A DNA stretch of 64,000 nt from JAAYGT01 sp050252075. GTDB lineage: Bacteria > Pseudomonadota > Gammaproteobacteria > Burkholderiales > Burkholderiaceae_B. Both the position numbers and the translations under genes were made by a program. Numbering within the stretch: position 1 is the first letter of the stretch; each line of letters starts with the position of its first letter. The notes beneath the pieces are model-generated. The model worked only from the letters and a program-made list of their open reading frames with translations, was not told where the DNA came from and ran no database searches. Where the stretch lies: the NCBI GenBank assembly GCA_050252075.1, contig JBFWLP010000003.1:7259-71258 (forward strand). Direction: 5' to 3'. Positions 16,200-25,676 of the stretch are shown piece after piece.

Positions 16200-17201
16200 T
16201 TAAGAAAAATCGGGTTCTGCGTTGGTAAGTAACTGGTTCACCCGCAGGGCGTAGCGCCCGCGCGATGTGCCGTAGGTGCCTTCCAGCACGGGTACCCCGC
16301 CAACGCTGGCGGTAATAAGGCCGGGAAGCTCAATAGGCAGCACATCGCCCACTTGCAGTTTCAGCAAGCTGGAAATCGAGCTCTCGATACGGGCAAATTC
16401 GGCCACCAGTTCGATATCGGCACTACGTACCTGCTGGGAAAGACGTTTTGTCCAGCGCTGGTCGGTCGTGTCGGCGGCGGCATCTTGCAAGGGGCGTGTC
16501 AGCAGATCGCGAATGGGTTCGATCATGGAATAGGGCAGGCAAATATGCATGCGCCCGCCGCCCTGGGAACCCATTTCGATATTGAAGGTGGAAACCACCA
16601 CAATTTCATTGCTGCTGGCAATGCTGGCGAACTTGGTGTGCATTTCCGAGCGCACGTACTCGAACTCTACGGGATACACCTGCTCCCAGGAGGCACCGTA
16701 GCTTTCCAGGGCATTGGATAACAGGCGGCGAATGATGCGCTGCTCGGTGCTGGTGAAATCACGCCCTTCAACGCGTGTGTTGTAGCGCCCGGTGCCGCCG
16801 AACACGCTGTCGATGATCAGAAACACCAGGCTGGGGTCGAAGGTAAACAGCGCGGTGCCGCGCAGCGGCTTCATGGCCACCATGTTCAGGTTGCTGGGTA
16901 CCGGCAGGTTGCGTTCGAAGTCGGCGTACTTCTGGATGCGCATGGCGCCCACGCTGATGTCGGCGTTACGGCGCATGAAGGTGAACAGTGCCGTACGCAG
17001 ACGGCGTGCAAACCGCTCGTTGATGAGCTCCAGCGTTTGCATGCGATGGCGTACCACCCGGTCGGGCGACGTAAGGTCGTAGGCACGAACGCCGTGAAGG
17101 CTGATCTCTTCGTCGGGGGTTGCCTGACGTTCGCCGGTAAACTCGGCGAGTATCGCGTCAACTTCCTCCTGGGTCAGAGCGTTCTGGAAAGCCATAGTCA
17201 A
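16200..17201 (-). CDS. fliM: flagellar motor switch protein FliM
   Basis: FliM is the C-ring subunit that receives CheY-P. The N-terminal CheY-binding peptide is recognisable (LTQEEVDAILAEF, residues 6-18). The middle domain has RVVRHRMQTLELINERFAR and VFLIIDSVFGGTGRYNTR, with the conserved GGxG at about residue 136. The C-terminal SpoA domain has VGDVLPIELPGLITASVGGV. The length of 333 residues is normal. It lies 10 bp before fliN. Confidence 0.97.
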   Translation of the reverse strand: MTMAFQNALTQEEVDAILAEFTGERQATPDEEISLHGVRAYDLTSPDRVVRHRMQTLELINERFARRLRTALFTFMRRNADISVGAMRIQKYADFERNLPVPSNLNMVAMKPLRGTALFTFDPSLVFLIIDSVFGGTGRYNTRVEGRDFTSTEQRIIRRLLSNALESYGASWEQVYPVEFEYVRSEMHTKFASIASSNEIVVVSTFNIEMGSQGGGRMHICLPYSMIEPIRDLLTRPLQDAAADTTDQRWTKRLSQQVRSADIELVAEFARIESSISSLLKLQVGDVLPIELPGLITASVGGVPVLEGTYGTSRGRYALRVNQLLTNAEPDFS

Positions 17202-17256
17202 AAATCACCAACGTAATGCCAAGAAACTGCGAATGGATCGAGCAACGGCGCTATTG

Positions 17257-17751
17257 TTATTGAATAACGAATGCGGTAAACAGAACGTCTGTGATCACCG
17301 GGCCTTTGGGCTGGGGTGCATACGGCTGACTGAGCGTGTCTTTAAGCTGTTGCACCAGTACCCCGCGGCCATCGGCCGTTTGCACGACATCGGGGCGCTG
17401 TTGCGACAGCAAACGCAGCACACGATCACGTACTTCGGGCATGTAGTCGGTGAGCATGGCCTGCGATGCGTCGTCGGCCACCCGGATCGTAATGCCGGCA
17501 TACAGAATGCGCGTTTTGTAATCGCCCGCCAGGGTAACGGTAAAGGGTTCCAGCGCGGTAAAGATGGGGCTGGGCAACGGTGCGGGCTTTTCCTCGACCT
17601 GAACCGGCGTGGCGGCCAGCCCCATCAGGGCCTGGCGAATGTTATCTGAAAAATAATACGCCAGACCGGCTAAAGAGCCTACCACCAGCACGACGGTGAG
17701 TACCAGTAAAAGTAGCCACTTGAGTACGGGAAGAATGGGAATTTTAGGCAT
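17257..17751 (-). CDS. fliL: flagellar basal-body protein FliL
   Basis: FliL associates with the stator and MS-ring. It has 164 residues with one N-terminal membrane helix (KWLLLLVLTVVLVVGSLAGLAYYF) and the periplasmic domain containing FTVTLAGDYKTRILYAGITIRV and a C-terminal LKDTLSQPYAPQ. It lies in order between fliK and fliM, 55 bp ahead of fliM. Confidence 0.95.
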   Translation of the reverse strand: MPKIPILPVLKWLLLLVLTVVLVVGSLAGLAYYFSDNIRQALMGLAATPVQVEEKPAPLPSPIFTALEPFTVTLAGDYKTRILYAGITIRVADDASQAMLTDYMPEVRDRVLRLLSQQRPDVVQTADGRGVLVQQLKDTLSQPYAPQPKGPVITDVLFTAFVIQ

Positions 17752-17812
17752 GCTGCGAATCTGCTTTCGGTGGTGACGTTAAAAAATTGACCAGCGGGGC
17801 GCGAAGGGTGGT

Positions 17813-19324
17813 TCAGGCGAACGTGTCGATAAGCGCATTCGATGCCACGGCGCGGGTGGGTGGCATGGCTGGCGCAGTCGAGGGTTGCGCGGAGGCGCTT
17901 CCCGGGAATGCGTGGTTGCCTGCGGAACCCGATGAGTTCCCCGAACCCTGGCCTTGCTGGGCGAATGACTGCTGCTGTGCGCTGTGGTCGCTGACATCGG
18001 CTTGACCCAGGGTGATGCCCGACTGGGCCAGCAGCTGCTGCAGCTGGGGCAGTGCGTTTTCTACGCTTTGGCGAACAGCGGCATGCGCCGATACAAATGC
18101 CGCCTGCAGGGTGGATTCGTTCAGGTTGATGGAAATGCGGATGGGCCCCAGATCGGGTGGGTCGAGGCGCATTTCAATAGTGTGCCCGCCGGCCGGGTTT
18201 GATTGAGCCAGCGCGGTAATCTGGCGACCGAATTCGGTTCCCCAGTCGGGATGGTGGATGGGCAGCGCCACTTGCCCCGACGCCGTCGGGGCTGCTGCGC
18301 TGATTACCTGCAAACCGGGCGAAACCGATGGGGAAAACGCCGCACCGGCCGCCTGCGTGTCATGCCGTGCCAGCCAGTCGGCCTGCATCAGGGTGGCGCT
18401 GGGCATAGGGTCGGACGGAACACCGCGCGCCTGTGACAGCGCGGTGAAGAAATCGGGGGCGATCTCGGGTTCCTGGCCGCTTTCCAGCGCCATGGCCCGG
18501 TGATGTGCCACTTGAACCGCATGCTTCAGCCCGGCAAGCGCGGCTTCGCGCTGGCTGCCGACGGGGCGGGTGGCGGCCGAGGCGGGCGCCCGAAGCGCTG
18601 CGGTATCGTCGGCGGTTAGCGCGTTGGTTGTACGCATGGCGCTTGTACGGGCTGCCAGGGCGGTGTTGCTAGTGGCGTCGGCAGCAAGGGTTTGAGCCGA
18701 TTCTCTGGCGGCGCCCCGTGCCTGGGCCGCAAGGGCCGCCTGACCGGCTTCGGATGTGCCCGCCTGTGCGCCGCGCGACTGCGACAGGCCCTGCGTACGG
18801 GCGACATCGGCCGTATGTTTGATGTCAGCGAATGCGGTGTCGGCAGCGTTGCCGCCGGCAGACAGGCCACCGCCGGACAAACGCCCGTTAACGGCCGCCG
18901 GTGCTTGACCGTTCAGGGGCGATTGCCCTTTGGCGTTCGCAGCGTCGCGACCAGAGTGCCCTGTGGCGGTTGCGCCGGCGCGGGTCGCCGAAACCGTATT
19001 TCCCCAGCGTGCCTGGATGCCCTGTCGTACGGCGGCCGCTTCGGCGGCCAGTGTCAGTGTTGTGGCGGGCTGAGCAGCAACATGGCCGGCGGCGGCTGCG
19101 GCTCCCGCCTGCGCGGCGGTGGCATCAGAGGCTGCCGCGGTGTCGGCGGCGGATGATTCACGTTCGGTTCGCTTTTGCGGATCGCGGGCGGGCGGTGTGG
19201 CCCGTTGCGCCGACAGCACGTTGGCAAACCCGGAGTGGCCGGCATCGGCGTGATTGACGTTTGCGCTGTGCACGCCGCCCGGCGTTGAGGCGGGTAGGAC
19301 TGTTATAAGTTGTTGTGTCGTCAT
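17813..19324 (-). CDS. fliK: hook-length control protein FliK
   Basis: FliK measures hook length and switches the exporter through FlhB. The 503-residue product has a long low-complexity, Ala/Gln/Thr-rich N-terminal part and the conserved C-terminal Flg_hook domain at about residues 360-450: GHTIEMRLDPPDLGPIRISI and the helix RQSVENALPQLQQLLAQSGI, followed by LGQADVSDH. Downstream of fliJ by 29 bp. A second protein with this domain is encoded at 25673. Confidence 0.94.
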   Translation of the reverse strand: MTTQQLITVLPASTPGGVHSANVNHADAGHSGFANVLSAQRATPPARDPQKRTERESSAADTAAASDATAAQAGAAAAAGHVAAQPATTLTLAAEAAAVRQGIQARWGNTVSATRAGATATGHSGRDAANAKGQSPLNGQAPAAVNGRLSGGGLSAGGNAADTAFADIKHTADVARTQGLSQSRGAQAGTSEAGQAALAAQARGAARESAQTLAADATSNTALAARTSAMRTTNALTADDTAALRAPASAATRPVGSQREAALAGLKHAVQVAHHRAMALESGQEPEIAPDFFTALSQARGVPSDPMPSATLMQADWLARHDTQAAGAAFSPSVSPGLQVISAAAPTASGQVALPIHHPDWGTEFGRQITALAQSNPAGGHTIEMRLDPPDLGPIRISINLNESTLQAAFVSAHAAVRQSVENALPQLQQLLAQSGITLGQADVSDHSAQQQSFAQQGQGSGNSSGSAGNHAFPGSASAQPSTAPAMPPTRAVASNALIDTFA

Positions 19325-19353
19325 GGGGTGCCTGCACTAAAGCGAAGGGTGGC

Positions 19354-19803
19354 TTACGAGGGTTGGCGCAATCGTCGGTAAAGCGCGGCCGAGTATTCGT
19401 CGCTCTGGCGTTGCTCGCGTCGGTTATGCTGTTGCTGCAAACGCAGGTGCTGACGCGTTTGCAGGGCTTCGTACGAGTTAATTCGCCGCTTCTGAGCCAA
19501 CCAACGTTCGCGAATTGCATCAATTCGGTGTTCCAACTGCTGAACGACCTTATTTTGCTGCGAAATGGCCTGATCCAAAGTGGCGATAAACTGCCTAAAA
19601 TTGTGGTAATTCGCGGCCGACAACCCCGATTCCGTGGCGTGTTGCAAGCGCTGGGCATAGTCAAGCCGGTACTCGTGCAAGGCGTCGAGCTGGGTTTGGG
19701 CGTTGCGTCTTTCCGCCGTGGCTTGCTGCAGCTCTTTCGCAATGTCGTCGGCTTCCTTGACCGCCAGCTCGATCAGCGTGGTGAGCGAGGTTTGCTTATG
19801 CAC
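19354..19803 (-). CDS. fliJ: flagellar export protein FliJ
   Basis: FliJ is the coiled-coil stalk of the FliHIJ ATPase complex. The 149-residue product is almost entirely charged helix (LIELAVKEADDIAKELQQATAERR, NKVVQQLEHRIDAIRERW). Length and position directly after fliI support the call; sequence conservation is low in this family. The start overlaps the fliI stop by 8 bp. Confidence 0.92.
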   Translation of the reverse strand: MHKQTSLTTLIELAVKEADDIAKELQQATAERRNAQTQLDALHEYRLDYAQRLQHATESGLSAANYHNFRQFIATLDQAISQQNKVVQQLEHRIDAIRERWLAQKRRINSYEALQTRQHLRLQQQHNRREQRQSDEYSAALYRRLRQPS

Positions 19804-21307
19804 GGTTTACTCCCGTAGCAGGGGCACGCCGCCCCGCACCGGCCGGTGCGCCCGCGCCTGAACCTGTGCTGTTGCGGCGAAACAGGGTGGCCAGTTCGCC
19901 GGTGGCAGCCGGGTAATCGATGCGTGTGGTCATGCCCTGCTGCAGGTACGATTCCAGCCACGGATACTTTTCAATGGCTTCATCAATTTGCGGGTCGTTG
20001 CCGGGCGTATAAGCCCCCACGGCGATCAGGTCGCGGTTTCGTTGGTAGCGCGACAACATGCGCTTGAATTGATGCACCAGATTCAGCTGTTCCTGCGGCA
20101 CGATGGCCGACATGACCCGCGAAATGGAGCTTTCGATGTCAATGGCAGGGTAGTGGCCTGACTCGGCCAGCGTGCGCGACAGCACAATGTGGCCATCGAG
20201 GATGGCTCGTGCCGAATCGGCAATGGGGTCTTGCTGGTCGTCGCCCTCGGTGAGCACTGTGTAAAACGCGGTAATCGATCCGGCCGCGTTGTCGTCATGG
20301 GCCGTGCCGTTGCCGGCGCGTTCTACCAGCGCGGGCAGTTTGGCAAACACCGAGGGCGGATAGCCCTTGGTGGCCGGCGGTTCGCCGATTGCCAGGGCTA
20401 TCTCGCGCTGCGCCATGGCGTAGCGGGTGAGTGAATCCATGATCAGCAATACATGCCGCCCCTGGTCGCGGAAGTGTTCCGCCAGGCGCGTGGCATACAC
20501 GGCGCCTTGCATGCGCAGCAGGGGAGACACATCGGCCGGCGCGGCGACCACCACCGACCGGGCCAGCCCTTCGGCGCCCAGGTTGTGCTCGATGAATTCT
20601 TTCACCTCGCGCCCGCGCTCGCCGATCAGCCCGACGACAATAATGTCGGCCTGGGTGTATCGGGCCATCATGCCCAGCAACACGCTTTTTCCAACCCCCG
20701 ATCCGGCAAACAACCCCATGCGCTGGCCTCGCCCCACCGTTAGCAGGCCGTTGATGGCACGCACGCCCACGTCGAGCACGGTATCGATGGGTGCGCGATC
20801 CAGCGGGTTGAGCACTGGCGCCGTCAGCGCGGCGGAACCGGCATGCGTCAGCGGGCCCTTGCCATCGAGCGGGCGGCCGGCGCCGTCGACAACGCGACCC
20901 AGCAGGGCATTGCCCACCGGCAACTGGCGCGACAGCAGGGGCGAGGGCGGCACCCGGTGCTCGGCCTGCCGTGGCAGGGGAACCGGCGCCGGCTCGGTGG
21001 CTTGCAGCGGAACCACGGTTGCGCCGGGCGGAAGACCGGCGATCTCGCTTTGGGGCATCAAATACAGCGTGTTGTCGTGAAAGCCAACCACCTCGGCATC
21101 GGCCCAGACATCCTGGCCTTCGATCAGCTGGATCTTGCAGGCCGCCCCCACCGCCAGCTGCAGGCCCGTGGCTTCCAGCACCAGCCCCGTGGCGCGGGTG
21201 ATACGCCCCGCTTTATGCCAGAGCTCGGTGGCTGATACGCGCTGGGCGGCCAGTTCCAGCTGGGCTTGCCAGCGCTCTTCGGGCGATGCCAGTGTGGCGG
21301 CGGTCAT
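19796..21307 (-). CDS. fliI: flagellum-specific ATPase FliI
   Basis: FliI is the F1-beta-like ATPase that energises export. Walker A (GLFAGSGVGKSVLLGM), the catalytic GERGREVKEF region, Walker B-type LLIMDSLTRYAMAQREIALA and the GEPPATKGYPPSVF loop are all present. The start at 21307 (MTAATLASPEERW) is chosen because it overlaps the fliH stop as ATGA; the frame extends 19 codons further inside fliH. The product is 503 residues, about 45 longer than in E. coli, with extra length at both ends. Confidence 0.97.
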   Translation of the reverse strand: MTAATLASPEERWQAQLELAAQRVSATELWHKAGRITRATGLVLEATGLQLAVGAACKIQLIEGQDVWADAEVVGFHDNTLYLMPQSEIAGLPPGATVVPLQATEPAPVPLPRQAEHRVPPSPLLSRQLPVGNALLGRVVDGAGRPLDGKGPLTHAGSAALTAPVLNPLDRAPIDTVLDVGVRAINGLLTVGRGQRMGLFAGSGVGKSVLLGMMARYTQADIIVVGLIGERGREVKEFIEHNLGAEGLARSVVVAAPADVSPLLRMQGAVYATRLAEHFRDQGRHVLLIMDSLTRYAMAQREIALAIGEPPATKGYPPSVFAKLPALVERAGNGTAHDDNAAGSITAFYTVLTEGDDQQDPIADSARAILDGHIVLSRTLAESGHYPAIDIESSISRVMSAIVPQEQLNLVHQFKRMLSRYQRNRDLIAVGAYTPGNDPQIDEAIEKYPWLESYLQQGMTTRIDYPAATGELATLFRRNSTGSGAGAPAGAGRRAPATGVNRA

Positions 21308-22062
21308 GACGGCCTGCCGGGCAGTGATTCCGGATGGCCCAGCGCCGTGGTGGCGCGCCGCCATCGGGTGGCCAGGGTGGCATCGATAGTGCCCAGTGGC
21401 GTTTGCGCGAGGCAGTCGCCGGGCTGCAGAGCCGGGTCGGCAACGAGTTGCCAGTGCGTAATGGTGGGGTCGCTTTCCAGGTACGTGCTTACGCGTTCAT
21501 GGTCGTCGGGATGCACGCGCAAGGTGAGCAGAACATCGCGATGCTGATACGACTGCACAATGTCGCGAACCATGTACAGGATTGTTTCGGGGTGTTGCTC
21601 CAGTTGCGTGTGCAGCACGCGTTCGGCAATGCGTATGGCCAGTTGAACCAGTTGCTGGCCAACGGCCTCTTCCACATGGGCCAGTGCTTGCGACACAGTG
21701 TCAGTTAGCCGTGCCAGGCGCGCCACCTCTTCGCCGGCGGCATTCATGCCCGCTGCGTGGCCGGCGGTGAACCCCGTATCGTAGCCCGCCTGGTGCCCTT
21801 GCTGCTGGCCCTCGGCCGTACCTTCTTCAATGCCTTTGCTGTACCCGGCCCGATAACCTTCGGCATGGCCTTGCGATTGCGCCGCTTCGCGCAGTGCATT
21901 CAGCTCGGCTTCCAGCTGCCGGGGATCGGGACGCTGCGGTGTTGCGTCTTCCGTGGCGTCGTGCAGGGGTTCAGGCGGCGGTGGCGGTGTGTCAAGCCGC
22001 TGCGGCACCCAGCGCTGCCAGGGCGTTGCGCCGGTATGTGGGTTGCCCGGCTGATCAGACAT
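21304..22062 (-). CDS. fliH: flagellar assembly protein FliH
   Basis: FliH regulates FliI and docks it on FliN. The 252-residue product has a Pro-rich N-terminus, a helix with the FliH-specific GxxxG ladder (GHAEGYRAGYSKGIEEG, then GQQQGHQAGYDTG, about residues 75-110), and a C-terminal domain (LVQLAIRIAERVLHTQLEQHP). The N-terminal Trp-containing part (WQRWVPQRL) fits the FliN/FlhA contact. Its start lies within the end of fliG. Confidence 0.95.
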   Translation of the reverse strand: MSDQPGNPHTGATPWQRWVPQRLDTPPPPPEPLHDATEDATPQRPDPRQLEAELNALREAAQSQGHAEGYRAGYSKGIEEGTAEGQQQGHQAGYDTGFTAGHAAGMNAAGEEVARLARLTDTVSQALAHVEEAVGQQLVQLAIRIAERVLHTQLEQHPETILYMVRDIVQSYQHRDVLLTLRVHPDDHERVSTYLESDPTITHWQLVADPALQPGDCLAQTPLGTIDATLATRWRRATTALGHPESLPGRPS

Positions 22063-23065
22063 ATTCCTCGTTGCCCGAGCGATTCAGGGAAATTTGCCCC
22101 GATTCGGCAAGACGTCGTACCACGGCCAGAATGTTGCGCTGTTCTTCTTCGACCTTGGACATACGTACCGGCCCCAGGGCTTCCAGGTCTTCGCGCAGCA
22201 TTTCGGCAGCGCGGTTGGACATATTCCGGAAAATCTTGTTGCGCACTTCGTCGGGTGCGCCCTTGAGCGCAATGGTAAGGGCATTGGTATCGATTTCGCG
22301 CAAAATAGTCTGCACCGCAACATCTTCGATGTCGGCGATATTGTCGAACACAAACATTTCGTCGACCACCCGCTGGGCGAGTTCGGCGTCGGTGTCGCGC
22401 AGGTTGGTGACCACTGATTCCTCGTCGGTCGAGCTCATGAAGTTCAGCAGTTCGGCAGCGGTACGTACACCGCCCATTTTGCTGCGTTTGGTTCCCTGGC
22501 CGGAGAGCACATCGTTCAGCACCTCGGTCAGTTCCTGCAGTGCGGCCGGCTGCACCCCGCCGAAGGTGGCAATGCGCAGCATAACGTCGTTGCGCAGGCG
22601 CTCGTCGAGCAGCGTGAGTACGGCGGACGCGCGTTCGCGTTCCAGGTGGACCAGAATGGTGGCGATGATCTGAGGGTGTTCCTCGGCGATCAGTTCGGCC
22701 ACGCTGCCCGGGTCCAGCACGTTCAGGGCGTCAATACCGCTGTTGATGCGCACCCCGTCGTCGAGAATGTCTTCGATCACGCCGGCGGCGCGGTCGGTGC
22801 CCAGTGCCTTGCTGAGCACCGATTTAATGTAGTCGTCGGCCCCCAGGTTGACCGCCATGTACTGGTCGGCATCTTCGCGGAACTCTTCCAGCACGCGGTC
22901 GGCGTCGTTGCGGGTAACCTGACGGATATTGGCCATGGCCAGGCCGATTTCCTGAACTTCCTTGCCCGACATGTAGCGGAACACTTCCGCGGCCGTGTTC
23001 TCGCCCAGCGACATGATCAGGATAGCGCAGCGTTCCAGATGCGGGTTATGTTTCCGAAGGGCCAT
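22055..23065 (-). CDS. fliG: flagellar motor switch protein FliG
   Basis: FliG transmits torque from stator to rotor. The 336 residues include an N-terminal FliF-binding domain (CAILIMSLGENTAAEVFRYMS), the middle domain with the EHPQ motif (AEEHPQIIATILVHLE, about residue 128) and a C-terminal torque helix (DNIADIEDVAVQTILREID). Its start overlaps the fliF end by 20 bp, consistent with the tight FliF-FliG partnership. Confidence 0.97.
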   Translation of the reverse strand: MALRKHNPHLERCAILIMSLGENTAAEVFRYMSGKEVQEIGLAMANIRQVTRNDADRVLEEFREDADQYMAVNLGADDYIKSVLSKALGTDRAAGVIEDILDDGVRINSGIDALNVLDPGSVAELIAEEHPQIIATILVHLERERASAVLTLLDERLRNDVMLRIATFGGVQPAALQELTEVLNDVLSGQGTKRSKMGGVRTAAELLNFMSSTDEESVVTNLRDTDAELAQRVVDEMFVFDNIADIEDVAVQTILREIDTNALTIALKGAPDEVRNKIFRNMSNRAAEMLREDLEALGPVRMSKVEEEQRNILAVVRRLAESGQISLNRSGNEEYV

Positions 23066-24716
23066 TCTTGCTCTCCATCCATTGACGCAACACCATGGCC
23101 ACGGCGCGCGGGTCGCGCTCGGCCAGCTGGCGTGCCATATTCAGGTTGCTTTCGTAGCGGTTCATCTCGGCGGCCAGGCGGGCTTCGGCCTCGGCCTGCT
23201 CGCGGTTCAGTTTTTCGCTTTCGCGCTCGGCGTAGGCGCGGGCCTGTTCTTCGCGTGCCTTTTCAACCATACGGCGCAACCACAATTGCCACAGCAGATA
23301 AATGACAAAGCCAACAATCAGGTACTTGACCAATTGCAAACTGTAATCCAGATACAGCGGGTTTTGCCAGAACGGAATGCCGGGTTCTGGGGTGAACTGG
23401 CTGTTCACCACGCTGAGCGAGTCGCCGCGTTCGGCCGAATACCCCATGGCCTGGCGAACCAGTTCGTTCAGTTGTTCAAGTTCCGGCGCGGGCAGCGGTG
23501 CCGGTTCGCCGTCGAGCTCGCGATAATTCACCACCACGGCGACGGACAGGCGGCGTATCTGGCCGATGGCGTCTTTGGTGTGGCTGATGGTGCGGTCAAC
23601 TTCGTAGTTGATGGTGGCGTCGGAGCGGGCGCTGCCTTGGGCTTCGGCGGTTTGCGTGGTGACGGCATTGGGCGCATTGGGTGCGTTCTGCGCATTGGCC
23701 TGGTTCTGCGGATTCTGCGCCGCCGGCGGGACGTCGATGGGGGCGACGGCGGTTCCAGGAGGCTGATTCGTAAGCGCGCCCGGAATGCCCTGCGGGGGCA
23801 GCACGCCGTTTTCAGTGGATGCACTGGATTGCCGGCTGCGCACCGCCGCCTGGCCCGGTTGCTGGTTGGGCCGGTAGACCTCGGAGGTTTGTTCGCGCTG
23901 AGAAAAGTCGAGATCGGCGCTGACCTGCGCTCGTACATTGCCCGCACCCACAATGGGGTTGAGCAGGGTAAGAATGCGTTGAACCGTTCGTTGCTCAATG
24001 TCGTGCACCAGGTCGCGGCGCGTGGCGTCCATGGCGGCATCGCCGGTGGGTGCCGTAAGCAGACGGCCGTTCTGGTCAACCACCGAGACGTTTTCGGCCG
24101 TTAAATGGGGAACACTGGACGACACCAGCCAGGTTACCGCATTGACCTGGGCTTCGCTGAGCGTGCGGCCCGGGTACAGCGTAACCAGCACCGACGCGGT
24201 CGGGGGCTGGCGATCGCGCACAAACAGCGATTCGCGCGGAATGGCCAGGTGAACCCGAGCATGCTGCACCGCATGCAGCGACTGGATGGAGCTGCTCAGT
24301 TCGCCTTCCAGAGCCCGCTGGTAGGTGACCTGCTCGGCAAACTGGCTGGCGCCGAAACGTGTCTGGTCGAGCAGTTCGAACCCGGCCTCGCCGCTGCGCG
24401 GCAGCCCTTGCTGGGCCAGTTGCAGGCGCGCTTCGTGCACTTTGTCGGCCGGCACCAGGATGGCATTGCCCGACTCGGCCAGCCGGTACGGCACGTTCAT
24501 TTGGGTGAGCGCCTGCACAATGGCGCCGCCGTCGCGGTCTTCGATATTGGAAAACAGCACTTTGTAATCGGGGGTGCGCAGCCACAACAAGGCCACGGCC
24601 AGAAGGGCTATGGCGCCGGCTGCCACACCCAGCTGGACGGTGCGGGGCCAGCCGGCGATGGAATTCAGGCCGGGAATCGATGGCAGGCGGGCCATCCAGT
24701 TGGCCGCCGTGCTCAT
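23046..24716 (-). CDS. fliF: flagellar MS-ring protein FliF
   Basis: FliF forms the MS-ring. The 556-residue product has an N-terminal membrane helix (LGVAAGAIALLAVALLWL), the RBM domains (VLFSNIEDRDGGAIVQAL, YQRALEGELSSSIQSLHAV), a periplasmic low-complexity loop rich in Asn/Ala/Pro (about residues 300-360), a second helix (LVKYLIVGFVIYLLWQLWL) and a cytoplasmic tail ending in the FliG-binding RQLAERDPRAVAMVLRQWM. First gene of the 13-gene fliF-R block; divergent from fliE. Confidence 0.97.
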   Translation of the reverse strand: MSTAANWMARLPSIPGLNSIAGWPRTVQLGVAAGAIALLAVALLWLRTPDYKVLFSNIEDRDGGAIVQALTQMNVPYRLAESGNAILVPADKVHEARLQLAQQGLPRSGEAGFELLDQTRFGASQFAEQVTYQRALEGELSSSIQSLHAVQHARVHLAIPRESLFVRDRQPPTASVLVTLYPGRTLSEAQVNAVTWLVSSSVPHLTAENVSVVDQNGRLLTAPTGDAAMDATRRDLVHDIEQRTVQRILTLLNPIVGAGNVRAQVSADLDFSQREQTSEVYRPNQQPGQAAVRSRQSSASTENGVLPPQGIPGALTNQPPGTAVAPIDVPPAAQNPQNQANAQNAPNAPNAVTTQTAEAQGSARSDATINYEVDRTISHTKDAIGQIRRLSVAVVVNYRELDGEPAPLPAPELEQLNELVRQAMGYSAERGDSLSVVNSQFTPEPGIPFWQNPLYLDYSLQLVKYLIVGFVIYLLWQLWLRRMVEKAREEQARAYAERESEKLNREQAEAEARLAAEMNRYESNLNMARQLAERDPRAVAMVLRQWMESKNGPSET

Positions 24717-25014
24717 CGGCTACCTCGGGGGTGGCAACTGCAGGGTGCGGGAAGCATCAAACGGGACATCAGCAAGGTTTGCATGCGGCAGGGTTAGGTA
24801 AGTTGAGGCTGCATTATTGCCTGACCGGCCCGTTTGCCAAGCGCTGAAAAACACCATTTTTGGGTGTTATTTAGCTGCTATGGCCCGCACGCCGGGGCCA
24901 TGCCCGGCCTGTAGCGAAGAATAGCGAGTAATTTTTGCCTTTGTTAGATCGCTTGCCGGCGATCGGCGTTCGGTATAGTGGCAGCTACTGTGTACTCACT
25001 TTCTGGTTAACGTC
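24717..25014. other. 298-bp divergent intergenic region fliF / fliE
   Basis: This is the longest gap in the flagellar locus and should carry the early promoters for both fliF-R and fliE. It has a small inverted repeat, AACACC (24850-24855) with GGTGTT (24863-24868), in an AT-rich stretch that could be an operator or hairpin. No sigma28 box and no convincing sigma54 GG/GC pair was found. A sigma70-type candidate is listed separately. Confidence 0.5.
24953..24979 (+). promoter_or_regulatory. candidate sigma70 promoter for fliE
   Basis: TTGCCG (24953-24958) and TATAGT (24974-24979) with a 15-bp spacer, 35 bp before the fliE start. The -10 box is good; the spacer is short. If an FlhDC-type activator controls this gene, a weak -35 would be expected. 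Confidence 0.4.
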
Positions 25015-25356
25015 ATGGCTATCGACAAACTAACCGCCATTGAAAACGTGCTCGCGCAAATGCGCGTTATGTCCCAGGCGGCTTCAGCCGGGGCAGCGGT
25101 TGGCGCGCCGGGTAACGGGCACTCGTCCGTGAACGGCGGTTTCGCCGGCGAACTGGCACGTTCGCTTGAAAAAGTGGCCGAATTGCAGAATCAGTCGTCG
25201 GCCCAGGCCCGGGCGTTTCAACTGGGCGAGCCCAATATATCGCTGAACGATGTCATGATCGACATGCAAAAGGCCAGCATTGCCTTTCAAACCACTGTGC
25301 AGGCTCGCAACCGTTTGGTGGCGGCTTACCAGGAAATTGCCAGTATGCCGATCTAA
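25015..25356 (+). CDS. fliE: flagellar MS-ring/rod junction protein FliE
   Basis: FliE links the MS-ring to the rod and is the first exported subunit. The 113-residue product ends in the conserved pattern ISLNDVMIDMQKASIAFQTTVQARNR with LVAAYQEI, and has a disordered N-terminal half, as usual. It is divergent from fliF and converges on a minus-strand gene, overlapping its stop codon by 4 bp. Confidence 0.96.
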   Translation: MAIDKLTAIENVLAQMRVMSQAASAGAAVGAPGNGHSSVNGGFAGELARSLEKVAELQNQSSAQARAFQLGEPNISLNDVMIDMQKASIAFQTTVQARNRLVAAYQEIASMPI

Positions 25357-25676
25357 GCCTGGGTGCCAGGGCCTGCCTGGTCGGAAGCGGCCAGAAGTTC
25401 CTGGTGTTTCCGGCCGCCCTCAAGCGAGTACAGCCATGCCAGCAGTTCGGCCACCGCCACATACAACTGCGGTGGAATATGGGCGTCAAGGTTCACCTGC
25501 ATCAGCAGCCCCACCAGTTCGGGCGATTCATGCACGTACAGGCCGTGTTCCTTGGCGGTACGAATAATGTTGTCGGCCACGGTGCCATAGCCCTTGGCCA
25601 CCACGCGCGGCGCCGCATCGGTTTTATCGTAGGCAATGGCAACGGCGCTGGCCCGGCCGTCGTCGCGGGGTCTCAT
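25353..25676 (-). CDS. stand-alone FlhB C-terminal-like protein (FlhX/YlqH type)
   Basis: A 107-residue soluble protein that matches the cytoplasmic C-terminal domain of FlhB/YscU exporters without the membrane part: VAIAYDKTDAAPRVVAKGYG, then IIRTAKEHGLYVHESPELVGLL and PPQLYVAVAELLAWLY. The NPTH autocleavage site of full FlhB is not included, so it resembles the post-cleavage fragment. It overlaps by 4 bp the end of a FliK-like gene, and FliK acts on FlhB-C, so the pair probably works together. B. subtilis has a comparable YlqG-YlqH pair. Confidence 0.85.
   Translation of the reverse strand: MRPRDDGRASAVAIAYDKTDAAPRVVAKGYGTVADNIIRTAKEHGLYVHESPELVGLLMQVNLDAHIPPQLYVAVAELLAWLYSLEGGRKHQELLAASDQAGPGTQA

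Noticed and set aside
17163..17180. Another copy of the GGGGTCAGAG repeat at the fliM start
   Set aside because: Only GGGTCAGAGC matches, and it encodes the conserved FliM N-terminus (LTQEE); chance similarity.
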